From: Sphagnum magellanicum
Taxonomy: Eukaryota > Streptophyta > Sphagnopsida > Sphagnales > Sphagnaceae
Assembly (NCBI GenBank): GCA_021904315.1
Contig: CM038908.1
Span: forward strand, 34,276,001-34,340,000
Direction: 5' to 3'
DNA: 64,000 nucleotides
A program made the position numbers and the translations under genes. Below, piece after piece: positions 37,280-47,780 of the stretch; within the stretch, counting starts at the first letter, position 1; each line of letters starts with the position of its first letter. The notes beneath the pieces were generated by a model. That model was not told the DNA's origin and did not search any database. It saw only the letters and a list, made by a program, of their open reading frames with translations.

Positions 37280-37390
37280 CAACTCCAACCTAACCTTAAG
37301 TTTTCAGGCAGCTAAACTATGAGACATGGATTCGAATAAAGGGTTAAACCTTACTCAGTTCTCTGGTTTAATTTTTTTTTTAAAAAATCT
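37280..37390 (+). mobile_element. Possible SINE remnant
   Basis: GGATTCGAAT at 37328-37337 resembles a Pol III B-box, and a T-run tail follows at about 37370-37382. The A-box is not convincing. Weak call. Confidence 0.25.
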
Positions 37391-37729
37391 AGTTATCACT
37401 TGTGTGAAAACCGATATTCCGATCTTCAATCAAGGCATCATTCAAGGTGATACCTTGAGGGGATCAAACCAAGATGCTTAGGTGATGCTTGGGGGTGTTT
37501 GCAATACCTGCATGTATTTGGCATAATGCACTTGCATTGTAACCAATGTTCATGCATATCCAGGCATGATGTGTGATTATTAATATGCACATATGAACAT
37601 TTATGTATCAATATGTTCATATCTACATAGTACAAATATGCATATTCGATGCATTTTTTAGCATTATGGCACATAACCAATTTCAATTTCGGGATTAGAT
37701 TATTAGATGGAGATGGAGCTCATAGGATT

Positions 37730-38240
37730 TAACATTTTGCACCAAAGCTTTGAATGTGAAATGTGTAGTGCATATGAGCTCTCCTTTTCAACTTTCGACT
37801 TTAAGGTTTAATATTTTGCGACGAAACTTGAGTGGAAAATGCACATCTTTCAACCTCTCCTTGTGACTTTCAACTTTAACATTTTGTGACAAAGCTTAAA
37901 TGTGAAGCACAACCTCTCTCCTCTCCTTGCAACTTTTGGCAATGCATTGAATGCACATTGTATATTTTTCCTTTCCTTCTTCCCTTGTGACTTTTTTTTT
38001 TGTTGCAATTGTTGAAATGTTTTTCTACCTTTCCTTGTTCTTTGTAATTTTTTATGTTTCTTCATTGTTGTAGTCGATAATTGTAGTTATACTAGTTGTT
38101 GTAATTGTTGAAACATTTTTCCAACTCTCCTTCCTCCTTGTAATTTTTGGTATTGGTTTGTTATTGTAGCCGATGGTTGTTACAATATTTTACTAGTTGT
38201 TATTATCATCAGTTATAACAATTGTTGAAATGTTGTTCCA
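37730..38240. repeat. Two adjacent tandem repeat sets
   Basis: Set one (about 37728-37935) has three copies of a 65-80-bp unit sharing AACATTTTG, CAAAGCTT and CTCTCCTT. Set two (about 37998-38240) has two full copies and one partial copy of a 100-115-bp unit sharing AATTGTTGAAA and TTGTAATTTTT. Copies are diverged, so the sets are old. Confidence 0.6.
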
Positions 38241-38865
38241 ACTCAAATGTTTATAGTTTCAATGGAGATTCAAACACATCTTATAATAGCACCTTTACAT
38301 CAACCAACAAGGTAAGTCATCAAGTTAAACCCTTTGAATTTGGTTATCTTTTTTTTTTCAAACTCCATGTCTCTTGCACTATTTGTTCCATGTCCATGCA
38401 CTTCTTCAAACTCAAGTAAATATCCATGCCATGCCTTAAACTTGTTTTTCTTTTCTTGCACTTTATTGGTTAAGTGTTAGGTTGTAGGTTTCTATGGCCT
38501 TAAGTGATGACTAAATAAAATGATGTGCATTTGGTCGAGTCCATTAGTGATATTAATCATCCATGTGGTAGAAAAATTTATAGAGCACCATTAACATCAA
38601 ATGTTTAAAGCATGCACATGCATGGTTTTGTTGGTTTTAATTTTGTTGTTGTTACCTTAGATTTTGTTGAGGTTATATTATAGTAGCTTATAGTTATACT
38701 AGCCTAAATTGTAGAGCTTGGAAGCCACACATATTTTTTATGGGATTGAGTAATTTGAATGATAGTTTACACCTCAAAGAACCAATAATGTCAAGGATGT
38801 CAATGATGTGGAGTTCATTCATATAAATGTTCATCCATGATTTGTAATGAATTTGTATTTAATTA
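38241..38865. other. AT-rich intergenic DNA
   Basis: No coding or structural feature recognised. Confidence 0.4.
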
Positions 38866-39095
38866 TTAGTTTAATTTCAATTTACTCTTAGTTAGTTTTT
38901 AGTTAAGTTTAAGTTCACTTGTAGTTAATTTTTAGTTCATTTTTAATTCATTTCTAAATCACTCTTAGTTCATTTTCAAATCATTTCTAATTAACTTTTA
39001 ATTAACTTTTAATTCACTTCTAGTTAGTTCTTAATTAACTCTCAACTCACATTTAATTCATTCTTAGTTCACTTCTAAAAAACTTATAGTTCATA
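38866..39095 (+). repeat. Diverged ~14-bp minisatellite
   Basis: About 15 imperfect copies of a unit near TTAGTTCACTTCTAA (variants TTAGTTAATTTT, TTAATTCATTTC). The unit is simple and AT-rich; no frame is conserved. Confidence 0.7.
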
Positions 39096-39489
39096 CATGG
39101 GTGCACATGGGCCACATGTAAATTGAAAGTTCTTAAGTTAGGTGCCTAATAGGTATAAATGGAAGTAAAATTCCTCACTATTTTTAATTTATTCAACATT
39201 AATTTTATGTACATTTTCTTGTTATAACCTTGTTTTATTTTTTATTCTTCTTTGCAATAAAATCTTGTTGGATTATTATTTTTCACGTGTCATGTTCCTG
39301 TTCTTTGTTTCTTTGTTTCACAATTTGGATTTGGAACTAAACCTACCTTTATTATCGTTTTGGTTATGAAATCTTGTAAACTTCGTTGTTTTTGTGCCCC
39401 TAACAAATAATTTGATATTTTAGTTCATGCAAAGGTTATTTGTGGAGCTCATCAATAACAAGGATGGCTTCTTGTTATGATGTGTGTGT

Positions 39490-39600
39490 TTTTAGGTTAG
39501 GTACAGTGTATGTGAAATGTGGTTAGGGCAGGAAACTTGTGTTACATTAGGCAAGGTTCTTTAAAGAACGAAGGTTCAACTCCCCCACAAATTATTAGTT
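39490..39600 (+). mobile_element. Possible tRNA-derived SINE, copy 1
   Basis: TGTGGTTAGGGCA at 39518-39530 resembles a D-arm/A-box, and GGTTCAACTCC at 39573-39583 is a near-perfect B-box. Spacing of about 50 bp fits Pol III type 2 promoters. No full tRNA fold is apparent. A related minus-strand copy is seen at about 46775-46880. Confidence 0.4.
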
Positions 39601-41936
39601 TTCCAACAAAAAATACAATAGTGGGGCAAGTCTATGATTGGAAACATTAATTCCAAAAGTTAAGGATGTATTCAAAACCTTTGTACATATCTTGTGATTT
39701 CAATTTGAAAATTGGCAAATGCATATCCACCAAATGAAAAAAATGAAATTGAGAACCTATTCGTCCAATCAAATGTATTTTTTATTTTATTTAAATGTAT
39801 ATCCTTATGTTATAATTTTTTTGAAAATATTCCATGTACTACAACATTTTTTTTCCAGAACGTTTTTTTTATTTCCCTGCCCCTCATCAAGCCACGAGTG
39901 CCAAGGTCCGAATCATTGTAACAATAATGCACAATAGTATAACCCATGTCAAATCACATTACAAGAAGACCACACTCCAAATTTTCTTCATAACATCAAT
40001 TATGTGGTAATAATCATAATAGTTGCAACTTACCAAGTTACACAACAACAAAAATAATGACTTTTTGGTAACACATTGTGTGGAAATAAAAACTTTGACA
40101 ACGTTGTTGCCAGTGTTGCAAAAGTGCAAAGACTTTGCACCACCCCTTGTCAAAATCCAAGGTTGCAAGAACAAAAGCTTCACAACAAAATTAATTTTCA
40201 AATTAGCAACAACCACACAACACCATGGAAACATATGGAGGCATAAATGAATTTGGCAATGGAAATCATATGTTTGATAAATGAAGCATGTTAAAGTAAG
40301 TCACCAACTTGATTTTTAAAAAATTTAGCCCCATGTGGTCTTGTTTATTCAAGCACTTCATTACTATCTCAAAACAACATAATTTTAGTTCAACTAGTGA
40401 TGCAACAATAGTAAACATTTGGCCCCTCACAATTATTTGTAATTATAATTCAAGCTTTTCAAAAACAAAATCTTTCTTTTCCTTCATTAGATTCCATGTT
40501 TTTTTGGTCAAGTTTGTGATGTAATCAAACTAATTATCATCCACAATAAGATTTACTAAAATTTGGTTACACACTACATATGAAAATAAAATATTTTAAG
40601 AATCATTTAATATTTTTGTTATGTATTGGATTTTTGTTTATAGAAATTTTTCAAGTTTTAGAATTCAAAATCTAGCAAATTGGGGTTTTTTTCATAGAAA
40701 TCATGTACATGTTTGTAAATCATGATTTTAGGCTGAAAAAAAACAAAAATTTGCCTTTAAAAACACAAATTAAATTTCCATAGAAGTATGTAATTAATCA
40801 TAGTGAGAAGTTTGATTATCTAATTGGCTACCAAGTTAAAAGTTAAAAGTCATAACCTTTCATTTTCATTTCATTAACAACCTACTATTTAACATAAGGT
40901 ACCAAATCAACTCTCATTGGTTTACTGATTTTATAACACTTTAGTTTTTGGAAAATGTGATAGTCATTTTTTTCATGAATGAAAAAAGGATGTTTCAATT
41001 TTCATTATTGTTACTTATGCCCATTAATTATTGATTCTCATTGGTTACCTAGTCTATAGTGTTTTTCCCATTATGTTTAATGGCGTAGTTTCATCCATTT
41101 TGCATTAAATGGAAAATAATGGATATGAAAATTCCAAAATCTCCAATTTGAAGAAATGGTAATAATAGGAACATTTCAAATGGTTTCATGTTTCAAACAA
41201 GTAAAAGTTTCATCTTGATCATCTTCATGGAGTGATGTGGCTAGATTTTAAGATATTTCCATTAGAATAAAACTTTCATTTTGTAATTAATACATTTTAA
41301 TAGTTATGATTACCTATAATAGTTAATAATCAATCATTTAATAATATTATTACTTAATTGAAGTTTACAGTTAATAATTATTCGAGGCTAATGCGCTTAT
41401 AAGCAAACTAATGTAGCCTACTAACCCCAAATATATTACCATAATTAATTTGGGTTCCACATTATTTTGTACTAAGAATCACAATGATTAAATCATTTTG
41501 GTGTGGAGATAATAATTTTGTTGTAATCAATTTTGTCTTTTCAAAAGATAAATTTTTAAAATTTTCTTTATACGTCATTTTTTCCATTAATATTTTTTGA
41601 CATTCTTGATTTGGTAGGCAAAATGCCAATGAAAGTTTGATTCATTAAGGAAGAAATTCACAATAAAAAAATTTTAAAAATAAAAAAAAAACATTTAAAG
41701 GGTGTACGAAAAACAACATGACACAAATAAACAAAAACATTAAAAGGGTGCAAAACAAACAACAACAAATGATTTTGAAATGGAATTTGATGTATGATGA
41801 AAATTATTATTATTGAATAATAATAATCTTCAATAGTAAATAATAACATTAGTAGTTATAACTATAATTATAATATTTTTTAATAATGATATATGATTAG
41901 CTTTAATGATTAATAATGTAATGATATAATTTTTTT
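39601..41936. other. AT-rich intergenic DNA
   Basis: No gene recognised. A perfect hairpin GTGCAAAG/CTTTGCAC with a 1-base loop lies at 40124-40140. Several short AT-rich frames are not conserved. Confidence 0.4.
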
Positions 41937-42355
41937 GGTTAAACTAAATTTGGCTAAATTGATCATGGCTAAACTAACTTTGAGTAAACTAACTATGGCT
42001 AAACTAATTCGAAGATTAAATTAATGATGAATAAATTAATTTTTATTGAAATAATCATGAGGTTCAATTAATTTTGGTTCAACTCCCCATGGTTAAATTA
42101 TTCATGGTTAAATTAACTTGAAGGTTAAATTTATTATTTAATTTAACCATGTTAGTTTAATCATAATTAATTTAATTTTGTAAATAATTTAGTCATGGTT
42201 AGTTTAGCCTCATAAATAGTTTAACCAAAGTTAATTTAATCATGATTAGTTTAACTTCGTAAATAGTTTAGCTATGGTTAGTTTCACCCCATAAATAGTT
42301 TAGCCAAAATTAATTTAAGCATGGTTAGTTTAGCCAAAACTAATTTAGCCATGAT
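41937..42355. repeat. Two opposed tandem arrays (giant imperfect inverted repeat)
   Basis: From 41937 to about 42140 the motif ATGGCTAAACTAA and its variants recur. From about 42140 to 42355 the complementary motif TTAGTTTAGCCATG recurs at least six times. The arrays face each other, so a transcript across them could fold into a long imperfect stem. Confidence 0.7.
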
Positions 42356-44069
42356 TTTTATGACACATGTCCATTTTGAACTCAGCACATTGTAGTTAGC
42401 ATTGAGATATTTTTAACATGTTAAATATCATGACTTGATTCAAACAAGATTTAATCCCAAAACACTTTGTAAGACCCACAAAAAATTTAAATATCAAACT
42501 TGGAGTTCACATTGTTTGTGCTCCAAATGGTTCCTTTGATTCCCACACATTTTCAATCTTGTGTGGGGATGTGTTCCACATCATTAAACTCACATCATTC
42601 CTTGTAAGCATGTTCAATTTGATTAAAAAAAAATTTCGAAAAAAAAATCATTTTAGGAAGGACAATTCCAATAATGTCCAATTAAGAAATTGATCACACA
42701 CCCAAATTAAAATCATGAAAAAGTTAATTTCAAGTATTCATGTGCTTCAAAAATTTAATTGGGGCCACAATTTATCATTTCAAATTTATCGTACTTGAAG
42801 TTTTAAACACATGAAGGTTTAATTAATGATAATTTAAAAGAAATACAATAATGATTAATTTAAATTAGAATGACCACTTAATTGAAAATCATGGACCCTT
42901 TTGGCTAAGGTATATTGTACAAAGTTCACCAACTTGAGTGAGGAAGTTATTGCAATTAATGTTAATTTTTAATGTTTGAATTTTAGTGAATTGATGAGGC
43001 TCATGGTGCATTATATCAAAAAAATTGATGAAAAATATGGCATGTTCAAGTTCACTATTCAATTCAATTTCATCATTGTATAAAAATCCATAAGGATTTT
43101 TTTGGCAAAAAATTGCCAAAAGGTGAAATTGATTCATTATTAAAAATTGAATTTCATTTTTTTAAATTGTCAAAATTTTCTTTTTTGTGTGTGTGTGGGA
43201 AGTGTGTTGTTGTAAGTGCATCTATTAACTATTGTTCATATACAAAAATGTCATAAACTAAGTTAAATTTCATCAAAGTATGTTCATCACTATTGTTAAA
43301 CTACAAATATTTTAATATAAAAACATGGTAATAACGCATGATTCATTCACATTTCCATGATTTTGTCTAATTTGCCATGAACCATGTTGATATGTAATTA
43401 TGTACATTTATTTGTTCTTATTTTGTTGTTGTGATCTATTCGTTATATCTTTGTTTTGGACTTTACATGTTAATTAATTAATATCAAATGTCTTTGCAAG
43501 TGAATAATTGCATTAATATTATGGTACAATCCTTTGAAGCCAAGGTTCATAATTTTCATTAATTAAAAAAAAAATTCACTATTTGTAATGTTTATGATTT
43601 TCACAAGTGTGGGATGATGAACAAACATTTCAAAATTGAATGATGTAAAAATAAATGAAATCACTTTAGGTATGTGTGAATTTACATGTTTTATCTGAAT
43701 TTTCATTTAAAAAGATTATTGGAGTGGATGGGCATGTTCACCCTTGCTATGTATATTAATTTTTAAAATGTTTTTTTATTTTATAAAAAAATATTTTTTA
43801 AAAACGATAAAATAGGAAAATAATTAAATGTCACAACCTTGGGATTATGATCAAAATGGAAAGGGAAATGGGTTAAAAGATGTTTTAATACTTAAGCATA
43901 TTCTCCCAAGTGATAAGATTTAAAGAAATGAGTCTCAACATTCTCAAATGGATTCCCACTATGGCTATTAGAGTTTTGTGAATGTCTTGAATTTTTGAAA
44001 CAACATTTCAAATAGAAAACCTTGTCGAAATTGGGTCATTTTTAAGCCATTGGAAAAGTTTTAAAAAAT
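42356..44069. other. AT-rich intergenic DNA
   Basis: No gene or distinct repeat recognised apart from homopolymer-rich sequence and a short TG run near 43186-43197. Confidence 0.4.
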
Positions 44070-44385
44070 ACATCACAAATTTAGCATGTGAAAAATTAAT
44101 AATGAAAATCATGCAAATTTCGTTCGTTCATATGTTTGTATGTTTTACACATGAATATCATGCATTGAAAACATGTTTAACACACATGTAAATGTGTTGA
44201 CAAATGAAGTATGAACTTATGAACGAATAGATGTTACATGAATTTCACATCTTTTTATATATTTGTGTGATAAATGTGTTTTCAATGCACGATATTAGTG
44301 TGCGAAACGTACAAATTATGAATGATCGAATTTTACACGATTTTCATTACTAAGTCTTGAAATGCTAAGTTTGTAATGTAAATAT
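44070..44385. mobile_element. Foldback/MITE-like element with ~125-bp inverted arms
   Basis: The left arm (44070-44195) and right arm (44255-44385) are diverged inverted copies. Shared words include TAATGAAAATC, ATTCAT, AATATC and GCATTGAAAACA in the same order. The loop is about 60 bp. Similarity fades outwards, so borders and target duplication cannot be set. There is no coding capacity. Confidence 0.65.
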
Positions 44386-45815
44386 CGATAGTGGGTTCAA
44401 ATTTTTCATTTGGAGATTTAAAACATAAGTTATGGTTAAAAAGAATGATCAATAGTTAAAGTAATAATGGTTAAATTGACTTTTTAAAATTATGGCTACA
44501 ATTTAGATATTATTTTGAAAGTGATGAATACATTTTTATAGATTCAACATATCCATTATTTTAAATTTCAGTGCTTACTTATAAATAACCAAAATCATCA
44601 TTACCAAGTAATAATTTGTGCAACATTTACTTCGATTCCATTTGAATCAAGGTTCACATTGTATTAGAATATTAAAAGGAAAACTTAAAAATTTTAGATG
44701 ACTAAACACACAAAAATGACAAAAATAGGTAAAATTGTGTTTTTGAATTTGTGCATGTGCAATATTGCACAACTTTTTACTATAAAATATTTACAATAAA
44801 ATTTTCAATAATTAGACAAATGTGATAAATGAAGTAGACGAAAAAGTATGCACAATCAATTTAAAGAGGTGTTGTGTAGGGCAATTGGTTGCCAAAATAA
44901 AAATATATTTCAAATTTTTGTACTTAATGAAAATTTATAACATTATTGCAATATATGATTCATAATAAAACTTATAATATGATTTCATAGAATGGCTTGC
45001 AAATTGTGTTTCACAAAATTAATTAACTTCATCAACATTTTACATGCTACTCGAATCTCGTGCTTGTTTCATTGTTGTATGTTTTGTAACATTTGCGTGA
45101 TAAAATTTTTATTTATGAAAATATGTCAGTTCATAACATGATCATTTGCTTTTTACTTGGGTGATTTTATTTGCCATCCATAGCCCTTCCCCCTAAATAC
45201 CCATGATCTATTTCCTTTCTCTCATGTGCTTAATCATCATTAAATTAGTTAAAGTTGTCATTTCATGGCATTATTTGGTTTACATTTGGTTGATTTATTT
45301 ATTATCCATAACCCCCCAAAAACCCTTCATTTGTTCCTTCAAGATTAAAAAAATGTCTTTGTAATAAAACTAAAAAATAAATAAAAATTGTAAAGGAAAG
45401 TTGATGGGTGAAACATCATTAAAAATGATATTATTCCCAAAAATATAAAAGCATGGTGGGTCCATAATAAAAAACAATTGATCATAATTGAATAATTATT
45501 GGCTTCAACAATTACTACCTCTTGGTAAAACTTGATCATGTTGTCATTTATTTTCTTTGTTTATATCATAACTTTTAATATGAAACCATTATTAATTGAT
45601 TCAATACTTATGTTAAATGCATTAGCAATGCCTTCAAAGTTCAATAACCTCTGTTTATTTTTTTGTTGAACTCTAAATGTATCAAATTCACTTCAAGAAT
45701 AAAAAGGATCATTGTGAACTCATATGATAAAATAAAATGAACAATGCATTTTCAAAATAAGGCAAAAGCTTTTATGAAAGTTACTTGTTGAGGTCATGAA
45801 TTTAATTTTGCAATT
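44386..45815. other. AT-rich intergenic DNA
   Basis: No gene or clear repeat recognised. Confidence 0.4.
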
Positions 45816-46025
45816 CTATTTTAGCTTGAAATTTTTTAATGCAAAATTGTGAGCTAGTTTGAGTTGAAATTGAAGGTTGCAAGTCTCAACTTCTTGTCTT
45901 TTCAATTCCATTTCTTTACCTTCGAGCTCCAATTTCTTAAGTTGGATCTCAAATTGCCAACATGTTATTTTAAGTTGTTTCTTTTTCCATTCAACTTTCA
46001 ACTCCAATTTCTTTTTTCTTATCAA
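45816..46025 (-). other. Coiled-coil-like open frame, uncertain
   Basis: A 69-codon minus-strand frame is Lys/Glu/Leu-rich with heptad-like spacing (KKLELEGKEMELKRQEVET). Such coils occur in accessory proteins of plant DNA transposons, so it may be a fossil fragment. The host sequence is gene-poor and no neighbouring exons are seen. It may also be chance in A/T-rich DNA. Confidence 0.25.
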
Positions 46026-46048
46026 TTGATTTTGTTCTCCAAGTCAGA

Positions 46049-46302
46049 AACTAAGGCAAAATTTGTCAAATGTTTCCCAAAAACATTTTGTGTTGTGCAA
46101 AAGCTCTTCAATTTGTAAAATTGAAATGAAATAATGAAGCAAATGTGTGAAAATGCTTCCTTGGAAGCATTTTTGAACATTATTTTCATGTGCAAAGAAT
46201 AAAATTGGAATGAAACTAAATTTGTCAAATGCTATCCAAAAACACTTTGTATTGTGCAAAATCTCTCCAATTTGCATGATTAAAATAAAATGAAAAAATC
46301 AT
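46049..46302. repeat. Direct repeat (~88 bp, two copies) flanking a hairpin
   Basis: 46049-46139 and 46216-46302 share AATTTGTCAAATG, CCAAAAACA.TTTGT and TTGTGCAAAA. Between them is a perfect hairpin AAAATGCTTCC/GGAAGCATTTT with a 2-base loop at 46150-46173. Confidence 0.65.
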
Positions 46303-47300
46303 GTAAGGTGCATACATGCATATTTAACATTTTGAAAAAACTTGTGCGTTTTCATATGACAACATCATGGTAGATTGATGCGAAACACAAAACAATAATA
46401 ATTTCAAAATGTATTCAATGTTTAAAAAAATAAAATCATTTGTTTGTTTTATCAATATGGAAGTTGACCCTAGTCTACGATACTTAACATTATTATTTTG
46501 TTGGTGTGTAGATTAGCTAATGATTTAGTTTCATTCATGCAATTAGTAATGTCATTCAACATCCATATACAATATAATAAATTTACTTTATAAAACATTG
46601 AAAAGTATTACTTATATTAAACAAAAGAATTGGAAATTTGAAAATGATTTCAGTTTTTAATGATAATACTTCAATAGATTTTCTTTAAATGATGTCAATT
46701 TAAATCTAATGATGCAATTAATTTTAAGCCTAAATATTTAAAAAAAAAATGTTTGATGAATTTGCACCAATCACAAAAGGGGTGGGAGTTGAACTTGGGT
46801 GGGCATCACCAAAGTGTACAATTAAATACAAATACCATATTCACATATCACACCTAATTATGAACACACAAATAAGAAATTCAACCATATATGATTAAAA
46901 ACCAATACTTTAATTAGAATTCACATTACTTAACATTAAAAATGGGTTTAAATTTTGACATTATATTATGATTACAATTTTTTATAGATTAGTTTAAAAT
47001 CAAAGAAAAAAAATACCAATGACAAAATACCAAAAAATAAAATGTAAAATTAATTTGGAGCTAATATAAAAATTTCCTAAAATTTTTCTACAATCTATAC
47101 AATTAAAAATATTGTTGTTTGTCTATTTGTCTATGTTGTTCGTACCAATATTTTCCAAAATAGACTACCTCACTCCTTTCTTAATAACTAAGATTTTGTT
47201 TTCCTAGTCTAAATTCAACTAATTTTGCTATTTTCTTGGAAAATTTCACCAAATTTTCGATTTCACAAAATTGGTAAGAAAAACTCCAATGGTTCTTTCC
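46303..47300. other. AT-rich intergenic DNA, possible SINE copy 2
   Basis: On the minus strand around 46784-46795 a B-box-like AGTTCAACTCCC is preceded, in transcript sense, by sequence resembling the head of the 39.5-kb SINE candidate. Otherwise no feature is recognised. Confidence 0.3.
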
Positions 47301-47570
47301 TACAATATTATGGGCATTGAATAAATCTCACGAATGAACTATTGTGTTGTGTCGTTTTTCTGTGGATGAATAAATTGGACTGATGGTTGTGAGGATTTTC
47401 TAGGGTTTCACGGCGGCCAGAAACCCTAATTCGCTAAGACTCGAATTCTGTGTGTTCGGGAGTCTTCTTGCACAGGATTGCCTTCGCCTTGTGTGCCGTC
47501 GCTGCTGTCTGGCGGAGTTTTAGTTTCTGTAATCGTTCGCGAAACGAAGGCGCAGACACCGCGGCTCACA
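47301..47570 (+). promoter_or_regulatory. RPL38 promoter/leader with telo-box
   Basis: AAACCCTAA lies at 47421-47429 with an AGGGTTT just before it at 47402-47408. GC content rises towards the start codon. Confidence 0.6.
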
Positions 47571-47780
47571 ATGCCGAAGCAGATCAGTGAGATCAAGGAC
47601 TTCTTGTTGACGGCGCGCAGGAAGGACGCGCGGTCAGTGAAGATCAAGCGAAGCAAGGATGTGGTGAAGTTCAAGGTGAGGTGCAAGAAGTACCTCTACA
47701 CATTGTGTGTATTTGACACCGATAAGGCGGACAAGTTGAAACAGTCCTTGCCCCCTGGCCTCACTGTCCAAGACTTGTGA
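47571..47780 (+). CDS. RPL38: 60S ribosomal protein L38 (eL38), 69 aa
   Basis: Small basic cytosolic large-subunit protein. The frame [20 protein letters not shown] through [10 protein letters not shown] matches plant RPL38 across its full 69 residues. The upstream in-frame extension (to 47478) is not part of known RPL38, and the ATG at 47571 sits at the family start. The coding sequence is uninterrupted, whereas many plant RPL38 genes carry introns; an intron could still lie in the leader. The telo-box upstream suggests a genuine promoter rather than a dead retrocopy. No A-rich tail directly follows the stop. Confidence 0.97.
   Translation: MPKQISEIKDFLLTARRKDARSVKIKRSKDVVKFKVRCKKYLYTLCVFDTDKADKLKQSLPPGLTVQDL

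Noticed and set aside
36464-37288. 274-codon minus-strand open frame with membrane-like composition
   Set aside because: It coincides with a diverged minisatellite; the product is Leu/Cys/Ala repeat-like and no domain or splice context is present.
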